DNA of 64,000 nt, from the NCBI RefSeq assembly GCF_900142025.1, contig NZ_FQZM01000016.1, forward strand, positions 17,301 to 81,300. Direction: 5' to 3'. Below, one piece after another: positions 8,418 through 17,355 of this stretch. The DNA comes from Desulfofundulus thermosubterraneus DSM 16057. Its GTDB lineage: Bacteria > Bacillota > Desulfotomaculia > Desulfotomaculales > Desulfovirgulaceae. A program made the position numbers and the translations under genes. The notes under the pieces are model-generated. The model ran no database searches. It was not told the origin of the DNA and worked only from the letters and a program-made list of their open reading frames with translations. Position 1 is the stretch's first letter, and every line of letters starts with the position of its first letter.

Positions 8418-8462
8418 AATCCGTACCCCACCACATACAGCGTACTTTTCTGCAAACACAGC

Positions 8463-9842
8463 TCAGGCGTGAATGGCCAACCCGTGGATACCTTCTGCCG
8501 CCTCCAGAACCGCCTCCGCCAGGGTGGGATGGGCGTGGATCACCTGCGCCAGCCGGGCGGCCGTCATATCCATCTCCAGAGCCAGGGCTGCTTCGGCCAC
8601 CAGGTCAGAGGCGTGGGGTCCCACTATGTGTACTCCAAGAATGCGGTCGGTTTGGGCATCGGCCACCACCTTGACAAAGCCCTCGGTTTCCCCCATGGCC
8701 TGTGCCTTCCCGCAGGCCATCATGGGGAACTTGGCCGTTTTTACCTCATAGCCCTGGGCCCGGGCCTCTTCGGCGGTTAGACCCACGACCCCCACCTCGG
8801 GGCGGGTAAAAATGCAGGCCGGTACTACCCGGTAGTTCATTTCCCTGTTATGACCCAAAATGTTGTGCACGGCCACCAGCCCCTGGGCCGAAGCCACATG
8901 GGCCAGCTGGATCTTACCGGTAATGTCTCCTGCGGCGTAGATGCCCGGAACCGAGGTTTCCATGCGCTCATTTACCAGCACCTCACCCCGTTCACCCAGG
9001 GTTACGCCCACTTCCGCCAACCCCAATCCGCCGGTATTTAAAACACGGCCCACGGAGATGAGGACCAGGTCGGCAGCAATTTCCTCACCACTTTCCAGCT
9101 CGGCCACCACGCCACCGGCATCCTTCCGAACGGCCTTGATGGCGGCCCTGGTCTTGATGGTAATACCCTGCCGTTTGAAAATCCCCTGAACGTACCGGGA
9201 TACTTCCTTGTCCACGGTGGGCAGGATGGTGGGCATCATCTCCACCACGGTAACCGTGCTGCCCAGCGCGGCAAATATGGAAGCAAATTCGCATCCCACC
9301 ACACCTCCGCCGATAATGAGCAACCTACCCGGAACCGACGTCAGGTTTAAAGCCTCGTCCGAGGTAATCACCTGCCGGCCGTCATACCCCAGGCTCTTGA
9401 TGAGCGCCGGGCTGGAGCCGGTAGCCAGGACAATGTTCTCTGCCTCCAGCTCCTGTTCAGTCCCGCCGGGCAGGCTTACTTTAACTGTACGCGGCGATGT
9501 CAGCATGGCCGTCCCGCGTACCAGCTCCACCTTGTTCTTTTGCAGCAGAAACTGGATTCCAGAAGCAAGCCGCTTGACAACCTGGCGCTTGCGCTCTATC
9601 AGGGCGGCCATGTCCACCTCCACCGTCCCGGTGGAGATGCCAAACTCGCCGGCCTTCCTTATGCCGGCCAGGACCTCGGCAGCCGCAGCCAGCACCTTGG
9701 TGGGAATGCAGCCCCGGTTCAGGCAGGTTCCCCCCAGTTCCTCCTTTTCCACCAGCGCCACCCGGGCACCCAGCTGGGCCGCCCGGATGGCCGCCACATA
9801 ACCTCCGGGACCTCCACCGATCACCACAATCTTGTAATGCAT
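8463..9842 (-). CDS. lpdA: Dihydrolipoamide dehydrogenase
   Basis: A 459-residue flavoprotein: N-terminal FAD motif VVIGGGPGGYVAA, redox disulfide Cys40/Cys45 in GGTCLNRGCIPTK, an NAD-binding GGGVVGCEFA motif, and the C-terminal HAHPTLAEA active-site segment. It oxidises dihydrolipoyl groups with NAD. No 2-oxoacid dehydrogenase E1/E2 genes are near, so its natural partner here is probably the GcvH-like carrier of the next operon. I set the start at ATG 9842, where GAGGTGAGGG precedes it and the FAD fold begins at residue 4; an upstream in-frame ATG at 9911 would lie in the promoter. It has its own sigma-54 promoter. Confidence 0.95.
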   Translation of the reverse strand: MHYKIVVIGGGPGGYVAAIRAAQLGARVALVEKEELGGTCLNRGCIPTKVLAAAAEVLAGIRKAGEFGISTGTVEVDMAALIERKRQVVKRLASGIQFLLQKNKVELVRGTAMLTSPRTVKVSLPGGTEQELEAENIVLATGSSPALIKSLGYDGRQVITSDEALNLTSVPGRLLIIGGGVVGCEFASIFAALGSTVTVVEMMPTILPTVDKEVSRYVQGIFKRQGITIKTRAAIKAVRKDAGGVVAELESGEEIAADLVLISVGRVLNTGGLGLAEVGVTLGERGEVLVNERMETSVPGIYAAGDITGKIQLAHVASAQGLVAVHNILGHNREMNYRVVPACIFTRPEVGVVGLTAEEARAQGYEVKTAKFPMMACGKAQAMGETEGFVKVVADAQTDRILGVHIVGPHASDLVAEAALALEMDMTAARLAQVIHAHPTLAEAVLEAAEGIHGLAIHA

Positions 9843-9907
9843 ATCCCTCACCTCGTTTTGCTTGTAGTATGGTAAACTTTCAAATCCCTTCACGGCACTT
9901 TTTGTAC

Positions 9908-9922
9908 GCAAACTCCGTGCGA
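9908..9922 (-). promoter_or_regulatory. Sigma-54 promoter of lpdA
   Basis: Minus-strand TCGCAC-N5-TTGC: the -12 half and spacing are exact; the -24 half differs from TGGCAC at one position, which hits one of the two key G bases, so strength is uncertain. Predicted leader about 54 bases to ATG 9842. Confidence 0.55.
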
Positions 9923-10037
9923 AGGGCCAAAGAAAAAGGCCCTGTTGATTACGGCGGCAAAAAACAGCCCAGGGACCTGTACTCCAAGTAACTTGTGCTC
10001 ATCCGGAAAATGCCGGGAGCATAGTATGGTTCAATTT

Positions 10038-10054
10038 TGCACCGTACCGGTGCA
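10038..10054. promoter_or_regulatory. Candidate enhancer palindrome for lpdA
   Basis: Perfect dyad TGCACCG-TAC-CGGTGCA lying about 115 bases upstream of the lpdA -24 element and right at the end of the activator gene. A near copy stands at 8401-8417 before the symporter promoter. Confidence 0.55.
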
Positions 10055-10057
10055 GTT

Positions 10058-12133
10058 CTATACCACCAGGCCATACTGGCGGGCCTTGCGCAGAAGGGTG
10101 GAGTGGGAAATTCCCAAAACCTGTCCGGCCCGGCGCAGGCTGTGGTATTTTTCCAGGGCCATCCTGATTAATTCTTTTTCCGTGGCCTCCCTGGCTTCTT
10201 GCAGGGGCACAATTTCCGAAATCTGGGGCCGCCACCCCTCCCTACCCAGGGCTTCCATGAATTCGCCGGGCAGGTGGTGAGGCTCAATAACCTCCTCCTC
10301 GCACATGATCACCAGGCGCTCAACGAGGTTGATCAGCTCCCTGACGTTGCCCGGCCAGGAATAGCCCTCCAGCAGGCGGCAAGTCTCCATGCCCAGGCGC
10401 TTTTTGGTGCCGTGCCTGGCATTAAAGCGGTTAAGAAAATGGGTGACCAGGGGCAGAATATCTTCCCGGCGTTCTTTCAGGGGCGGGATGCTGATGGGCA
10501 CCACATTCAGCCGGTAGTACAGGTCCTCCCGAAACTTTTTCTCGGCAATGAGGCGTTTTAAATCCTTATTGGTGGCGGCGATTATGCGAATGTCCAGCTT
10601 GATGGGCCTGCGTCCCCCCACCCGGTAGATGACCTGTTCTTGAAGCACCCGCAGCAACTTCACCTGCAGGTTTAAGGGCATGTCCCCAATTTCGTCCAGG
10701 AACACCGTGCCCCCGTTGGCAATCTCCAAAAGGCCCAGTTTTCCCTCCCGCTGGGCTCCGGTGAAGGCCCCCTTTTCGTAGCCGAACAGCTCGGACTCCA
10801 GAAGGGATTCCGGAATGGCTCCGCAGTTGATTTCGATGAAGGGTTTGTCCGCCCTGGAACTGTGGCGGTGAATGAGCTTGGCAAGCCTCTCCTTGCCCAC
10901 CCCCGAAGGGCCGGTGATAAGCACCGTAGAGTCCACGGTAGCCACCCGCAAGGCCTGTTCCACTGCCCGGCGCATCAGGGGACTTTCGGCGATAATTTCC
11001 CCATCGGCCAGCCGCCTGGCCCGCAATTCCTTCAGCTCCGCCGAAGCCCGGGCAGCCTCTTCCTTAAACCGATTGAGCTCGGTTATATCCCGCAGGTTAA
11101 CCACAATCCGGCCCACCTGTCCCCCTTCCCCGACCACCGCACTGCCGGAGAAAATGAGCTCCTCTCCATCCTCCGTATGCACCGCCATGTTAACCAGGGA
11201 CTTGCCGGACATAATCTCATTGTAGATTTGTAGAAGGTGTTTATGCTGCCCCGAAGCTAGCTCGGTCACGTTTTTCCCCTGGATCTCTCCCAGTGAATCC
11301 ATGCCGGTGATCCGGCCGTAGCTGGCGTTAACCCGCTCTATATTCCCCTGCCGGTCGATTACCACAATGCCGTCGTAACAGGACTGGATAACCCCGACCA
11401 GCTCCTTGTTCAAATTGCGTACCGAATCCAGCTGGCTGGATATATCCTCCAGCTCCGAGATATCCTGCAACACCAGCGCAAAACCCTGCACCTGCTCTTC
11501 GTCCTTTTGAATGGGGCTCTGGCGGATGATCAGCACCCTGTCCCCCACCTTAAAACGCCCCAGGAAGGCGTCTACCCCGGGGTTCACCTGGCCAAGCCCC
11601 AGTTGCTTCAAAAGAGGTCCTGCAGGCCGTCCCAGCACCTTGACGGCCGGGATGCCGGTCAATTTTTCTGCAGCGGCGTTGAAGTGACAAACATCGCCCC
11701 GGGCATCCACGGCAATGATGCCGTTGTGGACCGACTGGAGAATCACCGCCAGTTTATACTCGGTGGCCTCCAGGGCGTTGTGCACTTTGTTGATCAGGTC
11801 TATGCGGGTCAGCACCCCGGCCAGCCGGCCCTGCCGGTTGAGAATGACCAGGCGGTCTATGGGCAGGTTGCTTACCTCGTTAAAATGCATGTCCTCGTCT
11901 ATGGTCATAATGTCCCGCTCCATTACCTGCCCCACAGAAGTATCAAAAGAAGCCCCCCGCTGCAGGGCCTGGAGAACCTGAAAAACGGTAAGGATGCCAA
12001 CAACCCTGCCGTCACTGTCAAGAACCGGGGCGCAGTTCACCCCCTGCCGCCGGTAGACCTCACAGGCGTCCGCCAGGGTCTGCCATGGATAAAGAGTCTG
12101 GGGATTTTCCAGCATCACCTGTTTAACCAGCAA
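10058..12133 (-). CDS. CBS- and PAS-domain sigma-54-dependent transcriptional activator
   Basis: A 691-residue enhancer-binding protein. Order: paired CBS domains (about 1-115), two PAS domains (about 120-220 and 245-350), the AAA+ domain (about 380-610) with Walker A GPSGVGKE, the sigma-54 contact loop GAFTGA and Walker [12 protein letters not shown], and a C-terminal Fis-type helix-turn-helix ([20 protein letters not shown]). CBS pairs commonly bind adenosyl ligands and PAS domains sense redox or small ligands, so it may read energy or redox state. There is no receiver domain, so control is by direct ligand sensing. It lies immediately upstream of lpdA, and the sigma-54 promoters with matching palindromes at lpdA and the symporter operon are its most likely targets. 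Confidence 0.92.
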   Translation of the reverse strand: MLVKQVMLENPQTLYPWQTLADACEVYRRQGVNCAPVLDSDGRVVGILTVFQVLQALQRGASFDTSVGQVMERDIMTIDEDMHFNEVSNLPIDRLVILNRQGRLAGVLTRIDLINKVHNALEATEYKLAVILQSVHNGIIAVDARGDVCHFNAAAEKLTGIPAVKVLGRPAGPLLKQLGLGQVNPGVDAFLGRFKVGDRVLIIRQSPIQKDEEQVQGFALVLQDISELEDISSQLDSVRNLNKELVGVIQSCYDGIVVIDRQGNIERVNASYGRITGMDSLGEIQGKNVTELASGQHKHLLQIYNEIMSGKSLVNMAVHTEDGEELIFSGSAVVGEGGQVGRIVVNLRDITELNRFKEEAARASAELKELRARRLADGEIIAESPLMRRAVEQALRVATVDSTVLITGPSGVGKERLAKLIHRHSSRADKPFIEINCGAIPESLLESELFGYEKGAFTGAQREGKLGLLEIANGGTVFLDEIGDMPLNLQVKLLRVLQEQVIYRVGGRRPIKLDIRIIAATNKDLKRLIAEKKFREDLYYRLNVVPISIPPLKERREDILPLVTHFLNRFNARHGTKKRLGMETCRLLEGYSWPGNVRELINLVERLVIMCEEEVIEPHHLPGEFMEALGREGWRPQISEIVPLQEAREATEKELIRMALEKYHSLRRAGQVLGISHSTLLRKARQYGLVV

Positions 12134-12180
12134 AGCAAATCCCCCCTGCCACTCCTTTGTGTGAAAGTGAGGTGGAACAT

Positions 12181-12345
12181 ATGAAGTTTTCCCAGCTCAA
12201 GAGGGAACATGTAGCTAAGATGGTTGACTCCCGGGCCGTCTTCAAGTGCGGTGAAGACTGCCTCCAGAACGGTATGGTATCAAATCTGAAGTTTACCGGC
12301 AACCGGTTGCCGGCTAGGGAACCGGTACCAATATTTACCCTGTAG
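12181..12345 (+). CDS. Possible small protein, divergent from the activator gene
   Basis: A 54-codon reading frame starting [10 protein letters not shown] with AGGTGG at good spacing before its ATG. I recognise no family, and its 3' half runs through an 18-base palindrome. It may be a short leader peptide, a gene remnant, or chance. Confidence 0.25.
   Translation: MKFSQLKREHVAKMVDSRAVFKCGEDCLQNGMVSNLKFTGNRLPAREPVPIFTL
12296..12313. promoter_or_regulatory. 18-base perfect palindrome upstream of the activator gene
   Basis: CCGGCAACCGGTTGCCGG reads the same on both strands and is followed by a second dyad core, AACCGGTACC. It stands about 165 bases upstream of the activator start and shares the ACCGGT core with the dyad at 10038-10054. 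It could be an autoregulatory site. Confidence 0.35.
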
Positions 12346-12457
12346 ATTTCAAGCTATACATAGGCCAGATTCGAAAACAAACGCCAATCGCCCGGTGCTT
12401 CTGAAGGAATTCAGGAGGTTGTAACAGGGCAGGGAGAGCGCCGGGCGAAGATCCGAA

Positions 12458-12490
12458 GAAGGGCCGCCGGCGAAATGCCTGCGGCCCTTC
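12458..12490 (-). terminator. Hairpin after leuS
   Basis: GAAGGGCCGC/GCGGCCCTTC stem begins three bases after the leuS stop. There is no clear T-run, so it may act as a weak terminator or as a 3' end stabiliser. Confidence 0.5.
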
Positions 12491-12493
12491 TTG

Positions 12494-14977
12494 TCACTTC
12501 ACCACGATGTTCACCAGTTTCCCCGGCACGGGGATGACCTTCACTATTTGCTTGCCCTCCACCAGTTTCTGCACCCGGGGCTGGGCCAGCACTACTTCCT
12601 GCATTTGAGCCGGGGTGATGCCGGCCGGCACCAGCACCCGCTCCCGCACCCGGCCGTTGATCTGCACCACAATGGTAATCTCGTCTTCCACAATGGCCTC
12701 GGGGTCGTAGGCAGGCCAGGGCTGCTTGTGGATGCTCTCCCGGTGGCCGGTGGCCTCCCACAGCTCCTCGGTTATATGGGGTGCAAAGGGAGCCAGCAGA
12801 ATCAGCAGGTGCTCGATCCCCTCCCGCAAAACCGCCGGGTCCCGGTCGGTTTCCGGCACCTCTTTGTACTGGTATAGGGCGTTCACCAGCTCCATGATGG
12901 CGCTAACGGCGGTGTTGAAGTTAAACCGATTACCGATATCCTCGGTCACCTTTTTAATGGTCAGGTGGATCAGGCGGTGCATTTGCCGGTTGACCCCCAC
13001 CAGCTTACCTGCCGGTTTTGGCGGTGCTTCCAGCAGCCCGCCGGCTACGGAGGCAACCAGGCGCCAGACCCGGTTGAGGAACCGGTAGCAGCCCTCAACC
13101 CCCTGGTCGCTCCATTCCAGATCCCGCTCGGGGGGTGCGGCAAAGAGGATGAAAAGCCGGGCGGTATCGGCCCCGTATTTGGCCACAATCTCCTCCGGGC
13201 TGACCACGTTCCCCCTGGACTTGGACATCTTGGCGCCGTCTTTCAACACCATGCCCTGGGTTAACAGGTTGGTAAAGGGTTCCTGGATGCCCACCAGCCC
13301 CAGGTCGTAGAGCACCTTGGTGAAGAAGCGGGAATACAGCAGGTGCAAAATGGCGTGTTCCACGCCGCCAATGTACTGGTCCACGGGCAGCCAGTAATCC
13401 ACCCTGGCCCGGTCCCAGGGATGCTTGTCTTCCCTGGGACTGGTGTAGCGGTAGTAGTACCAGGAGGAACACATGAAGGTGTCCATGGTATCGGTTTCCC
13501 GCCGGGCCAGCCCGCCGCACCGGGGGCAGGTGGTGTTGACGAACTCCGGGCAGTCGGCCAGGGGTGATTGTCCGGTGGGTTTAAACTCCACGTCCCGGGG
13601 CAAGAGCACCGGCAGGTCCTCCTCCGGCACAGGGACGATGCCGCACTTATCGCAATATATAATCGGAATGGGGGCGCCCCAGTAACGCTGCCGGGAAATC
13701 AGCCAGTCCCGCAGGCGGTAGTTCACCTGGCCCCGGCCCAGACCCTTTTCCTCCAGGTAGGCGATTACCGCCCGGATCCCCTCGTCTTTGGACAGGCCGT
13801 TGAACTGGCCGGAGTTTACCATCACCCCGTCGCCGGCATAAGCTTCCGTCATGGTCTGTGGATCCAGTTCCTCCCCGGGCGGCTGGATGACCACCCGGAT
13901 GGGCAAGTTGTACTTGCGGGCAAATTCAAAGTCCCGCTGGTCATGGGCCGGCACGCCCATCACTGCCCCGGTACCATACTCCAAAAGGACGTAATTGGCC
14001 ACCAGTATGGGCACCCGTTCACCGTTCAAGGGGTTGATGCAGTAAGCTCCGGTAAACAGCCCTTCCTTTTCCACGTCGGTGGCGGTGCGGGCAATTTCGT
14101 TTAAATTGCGCACCCGCCGCACGAAGTCCCGCACCGCTTCGGACTGGGGCTTGCCTTCAACGAGCTTCTCCACCAGGGGATGTTCCGGAGCCAGCACCAT
14201 ATAGGTCACCCCGAACACCGTGTCGGGGCGGGTGGTAAAGACCACAATCTCCTCATCCATATCGGCCACTTTAAAGCGGATTTCCGCCCCCTCGCTGCGG
14301 CCGATCCAGTTTTCCTGCATAATTTTAACCTTCTCCGGCCAGCCCTTCAGCAGCTCCAGATCCTTGAGCAGGCGCTCGGCGTAGGCGGTAATTTTAAAGA
14401 ACCACTGTTCCAGTTCCCGCTTTTCCACGGGAGTCTTGCAGCGCTCGCAGGCACCCTCCTTGACCTGCTCGTTGGCCAGCACCGTGGCGCAGGAGGGGCA
14501 CCAGTTAACCGCCGCCTTTTTCTTATAGGCCAGCCCTTTATGATAAAGCTGCAGGAACAACCACTGGGTCCACTTGTAGTAGCCGGGATGGCAGGTGGCC
14601 ACTTCCCGGTCCCAGTCGTAGCTGATGCCCAGTTGCTTGAGCTGGGCACGCATGGTCCTGATGTTATCCATGGTCCAGTCGGCCGGATGGACGTTGCCGT
14701 GCTTGATGGCTGCGTTTTCCGCCGGCAGGCCGAAGGCGTCCCACCCCATGGGGTGCAGGACGTGGTAACCCTGCATGGTTTTAAAGCGGGCCACCACATC
14801 GCCAATGGAGTAGTTCCTTACGTGGCCCATGTGGAGCTTGCCGGAAGGGTAGGGAAACATCTCCAAGCAATAGTATTTCGGGCGGTCTGAGAAATCCGGG
14901 GTCTTATATAAATTTTCTGCGGCCCAGCGGGCCTGCCACTTCGCTTCAATTTCCTTGAAGTCGTAGCGTTCGTTCAC
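12494..14977 (-). CDS. leuS: Leucyl-tRNA synthetase
   Basis: An 827-residue class I synthetase charging tRNA-Leu, with HMGH in the segment [15 protein letters not shown] and KMSKS in [13 protein letters not shown], plus the editing domain between them ([18 protein letters not shown]). Length is normal for bacteria. I chose GTG 14977 because AAGGGGG precedes it and the family's N-terminus ([14 protein letters not shown]) starts there; the frame is open further upstream but that part is not LeuRS-like. No T-box is found directly before it. Instead a leucine-type T-box stands one gene upstream, at 16933-17253, before the acyl-CoA synthetase gene. Confidence 0.97.
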   Translation of the reverse strand: MNERYDFKEIEAKWQARWAAENLYKTPDFSDRPKYYCLEMFPYPSGKLHMGHVRNYSIGDVVARFKTMQGYHVLHPMGWDAFGLPAENAAIKHGNVHPADWTMDNIRTMRAQLKQLGISYDWDREVATCHPGYYKWTQWLFLQLYHKGLAYKKKAAVNWCPSCATVLANEQVKEGACERCKTPVEKRELEQWFFKITAYAERLLKDLELLKGWPEKVKIMQENWIGRSEGAEIRFKVADMDEEIVVFTTRPDTVFGVTYMVLAPEHPLVEKLVEGKPQSEAVRDFVRRVRNLNEIARTATDVEKEGLFTGAYCINPLNGERVPILVANYVLLEYGTGAVMGVPAHDQRDFEFARKYNLPIRVVIQPPGEELDPQTMTEAYAGDGVMVNSGQFNGLSKDEGIRAVIAYLEEKGLGRGQVNYRLRDWLISRQRYWGAPIPIIYCDKCGIVPVPEEDLPVLLPRDVEFKPTGQSPLADCPEFVNTTCPRCGGLARRETDTMDTFMCSSWYYYRYTSPREDKHPWDRARVDYWLPVDQYIGGVEHAILHLLYSRFFTKVLYDLGLVGIQEPFTNLLTQGMVLKDGAKMSKSRGNVVSPEEIVAKYGADTARLFILFAAPPERDLEWSDQGVEGCYRFLNRVWRLVASVAGGLLEAPPKPAGKLVGVNRQMHRLIHLTIKKVTEDIGNRFNFNTAVSAIMELVNALYQYKEVPETDRDPAVLREGIEHLLILLAPFAPHITEELWEATGHRESIHKQPWPAYDPEAIVEDEITIVVQINGRVRERVLVPAGITPAQMQEVVLAQPRVQKLVEGKQIVKVIPVPGKLVNIVVK

Positions 14978-15099
14978 CAAAGCATCCCCCTTGCCGTATA
15001 CCGTAAACTGCTGTCCCTTGTTTCGACGGCATTTCATCATAAGTGTCATTTTATCATAAATGTTGCGCTTAAGACAAGAATCGGCACCCCGGGGAAAAG

Positions 15100-15141
15100 A
15101 GAAAACGGGGTGGTGGACAAGCAAATGTCTTCACCACCCCG
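15100..15141 (-). terminator. Terminator between the acyl-CoA synthetase gene and leuS
   Basis: Stem CGGGGTGGTG/CACCACCCCG followed by TTTTCTCTTTT on the minus strand. It would uncouple leuS from upstream transcription unless read through. Confidence 0.78.
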
Positions 15142-15157
15142 GGGGCAACAGGCAACT

Positions 15158-16822
15158 TCAGGCTGTTTCTACCCGGGCTGCCTGGAACAAATTCAACTCA
15201 CGGATGGCCTGCTCCCGCAGCTTGAACTTTTGCACCTTGCCGTTGGCCGTGGTGGGGTAGCTCGATACAAACTGGATATACTGCGGTATTTTATACCGGG
15301 CAATCTTGCCGTTACAAAACTCCCTGATTTCCTCAGCCGTGGCTGTACAGCCTTCTTTCAATTGTATGAAGGCCATTACCTCTTCGCCGTACTTGCTGCT
15401 GGGCACCCCCACCACCTGCACATCCTTGATCTTGGGGTGGGTATGCAGGAATTCCTCAATCTCCCGGGGGTAGATGTTCTCACCGCCCCGGATGATCATA
15501 TCCTTGATCCGTCCCGTAATACGGACGTAGCCCTGTTCATCCATAATCCCCAGGTCGCCGGTGTGCAGCCAGCCTTCCCGATCGATGGTGCTGGCCGTAG
15601 CCTCCGGCATTTTATAGTAACCCTTCATAACGTTGTATCCCCGAGCGCAAATCTCGCCCTGGTACCCCCGGGGTACTTCTTCCCCGGTGGCCGGGTCCAC
15701 CACCTTCACCTCCACGCCCGGCAAGGCCCGGCCCACGGTGGATACCCTGATCTCCAGGGGGTCGTCGGTCCTGGTCATGGTAATTCCCGGGGAGGCTTCA
15801 GTCTGGCCGTATGTAATGACTATTTCCTTCATCCCCATGCGGTCTACCACCGCTTTCATCACTTCCATGGGGCAGGGAGCCCCGGCCATGATGCCGGTGC
15901 GCAGGGAAGATGTGTCGAAAGGTTGCTTTTCCAGCACCTCCAGCTCGGTGATGAACATGGTGGGTACGCCGTGCAGGGCGGTGCACCTTTCCTTCTCCAC
16001 TGTTTCCAGAACCCGCACCGGATTGAAGGACTCCAGGGGCACCATGGTGGCTCCCGAAACCACACAGGTCAAAGTCCCCAGCACACAGCCAAAGCAGTGG
16101 AAGAAAGGCACCGGGATGCACAAGCGGTCCCGGGAGCTGAAATTCAGGCACTCGGCTATACTTTTGGCATTCATGACTAAATTTCTGTGGGTAAGCATAA
16201 CTCCCTTGGGGAAACCGGTGGTCCCGGAGGTATACTGCATGTTTATCACGTCATCGGGGTCAAGGGAGGCCTGGCGGGCTGCCAGTTCCTGTTCGGAAAT
16301 GGCCTCAGCCATCCCCAGCACCTGCTCCCAGGTGTACATCCCCGGGTGCTCCTCGTCGCCGATAAAAACCACATTGCGCAACAGGGGGAATTTTTTCGCA
16401 TTCAGCCGCCCGGGCAGGCAGTGGTTCAATTCCGGGCAAAGCTCGTGGAGCATTTCTATGTAATTGGATTCCTTTGTTCCGTTGATGAGTAAGAGGGTGG
16501 TGGCATCGGACTGCCGCAACAGGTACTCCAGTTCACGCACTTTATAATTGGTGTTTACCGTGACCAGCACGGCGCCGATTTTGGCCGAGGCAAACTGGAG
16601 GACGACCCACTGGGGTACGTTGGTGGCCCACAGGGCAATGTGCTCGCCCCGTTTTATGCCCAGGGCCATCAATCCCCTGGCCGCCCGGTTGCATAGATCC
16701 CGAAACTGCCGGTAGGTATAGCGCACCTCACGGTCCGCATAAACAAGGGCCTCGTTATCGGGATACAGGGCAGCTGTCCTATCGAGCAAATCCCCAATAG
16801 TAATCTGGTCAAACCGGTCCAT
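15158..16822 (-). CDS. Acyl-CoA synthetase (AMP-forming)
   Basis: A 554-residue ANL-superfamily enzyme that joins a carboxylic acid to CoA through an acyl-adenylate. Seen motifs: P-loop YTSGTTGFPKG, the YGQTEASP adenine-binding motif, the hinge TGDLGIMDEQGYV, and the C-terminal catalytic lysine in ANGKVQK. Overall it looks like medium/long-chain fatty acyl-CoA ligases (FadD/AcsA-like); chain length cannot be told. Start ATG 16822 has AGGAGG eight bases upstream. It is the first gene after the T-box terminator, so it should be under leucine T-box control, which is unexpected for this enzyme unless it activates branched-chain acids from leucine breakdown. Confidence 0.9.
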   Translation of the reverse strand: MDRFDQITIGDLLDRTAALYPDNEALVYADREVRYTYRQFRDLCNRAARGLMALGIKRGEHIALWATNVPQWVVLQFASAKIGAVLVTVNTNYKVRELEYLLRQSDATTLLLINGTKESNYIEMLHELCPELNHCLPGRLNAKKFPLLRNVVFIGDEEHPGMYTWEQVLGMAEAISEQELAARQASLDPDDVINMQYTSGTTGFPKGVMLTHRNLVMNAKSIAECLNFSSRDRLCIPVPFFHCFGCVLGTLTCVVSGATMVPLESFNPVRVLETVEKERCTALHGVPTMFITELEVLEKQPFDTSSLRTGIMAGAPCPMEVMKAVVDRMGMKEIVITYGQTEASPGITMTRTDDPLEIRVSTVGRALPGVEVKVVDPATGEEVPRGYQGEICARGYNVMKGYYKMPEATASTIDREGWLHTGDLGIMDEQGYVRITGRIKDMIIRGGENIYPREIEEFLHTHPKIKDVQVVGVPSSKYGEEVMAFIQLKEGCTATAEEIREFCNGKIARYKIPQYIQFVSSYPTTANGKVQKFKLREQAIRELNLFQAARVETA

Positions 16823-16932
16823 CCCACCGACCTCCTGCAGAATATTAAAACTTTAAAATGTTAACTTAATGAAGATAAAAGAATATACCAAATGTGCCTC
16901 CACGCCCGGCTTTCCGGGGAGTGCATAAAATG

Positions 16933-17253
16933 AAAACCCCCCGCCCCTCTAGGGACGGGAGGCTTATCCCGCGGTACCACCCTAATTGGTAAATGGTGGA
17001 GCTGGCGGGAATCGAACCCGCGGCCTCTTCCATGCCAAGGAAGCGCGCTCCCTCTGCGCCACAGCCCCATACTTACCCTCTCGATGTGCTTTAACGGCCA
17101 CACACCGGCCCGGAGTACTTCACCTTTCCCCCGAGCAACTCCGGGGCGAGTTCAGCAACCCGGTTCACCGCCTCGCACCCGCCGGCGGCTCTCTGCGGAT
17201 ACCGCTGCTGCTTACTGCTCCCCATCACAGTCATTTGCCCTTATTAACAGACA
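16933..17253 (-). promoter_or_regulatory. Leucine-type T-box leader interrupted by a tRNA-Ala gene
   Basis: Reading the minus strand: the AGTA of the specifier-loop S-turn (17216-17213), the AGAGA distal bulge (17194-17190), the apical loop GGGTGCGAG (17180-17172), then GAA with the specifier triplet CTC (17150-17148), which would read tRNA-Leu(GAG). Next come a linker and the 5' half of a short stem (GGTAA, 17077-17073), then tRNA-Ala, then the 3' half TTACC (16992-16988), the T-box core AGGGTGGTACCGCGGG (16983-16968), and a GC-rich terminator (about 16962-16937) with four T. All hallmark parts are present and in order, so this is a real T-box. The bulge UGGU fits an ACCA tRNA end. The insertion of a tRNA before the antiterminator is the unusual part. 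Confidence 0.85.
16994..17068 (-). tRNA. tRNA-Ala (anticodon GGC)
   Basis: Complete cloverleaf with acceptor stem GGGGCTG/CAGCTCC, including the G3:U70 pair that marks alanine tRNA. The anticodon stem CTTCC/GGAAG encloses TTGGCAT (anticodon GGC), the T loop reads GGTTCGATTCC, discriminator A is present, and CCA is encoded. It sits inside the T-box leader on the same strand, so it is transcribed from the T-box promoter at 17260-17288 and must be cut out by RNase P and 3' processing. Confidence 0.95.
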
Positions 17254-17259
17254 CCTACA

Positions 17260-17288
17260 ATTGTACGACATACCCGCCAGTTTGTCAA
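17260..17288 (-). promoter_or_regulatory. Sigma-A promoter of the T-box / tRNA-Ala transcript
   Basis: TTGACA (17288-17283), a 17-base spacer, and TACAAT (17265-17260). This is a near-perfect housekeeping promoter with a start near 17253, just ahead of T-box stem I. Confidence 0.85.
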
Positions 17289-17325
17289 CAGCCTGGTCGC
17301 AAAAAATTTTGAAGTAATCAGCGTC

Positions 17326-17351
17326 CAAAACCTCCGGGCTTGTCCCGGAGG
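17326..17351 (-). terminator. Terminator after rsfS
   Basis: CCTCCGGG/CCCGGAGG stem with a five-base loop and TTTT on the minus strand, directly after the rsfS stop. Confidence 0.8.
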
Positions 17352-17355
17352 AGGC

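Noticed and set aside
10026..10042. Plus-strand sigma-54-like sequence TGGTTC followed by TTTTGCA
   Set aside because: The spacing between the two halves is one base too short and no plus-strand gene follows.
14978..15099. T-box directly upstream of leuS
   Set aside because: No stem I motifs or T-box core here; the leucine-type T-box is one gene further upstream.
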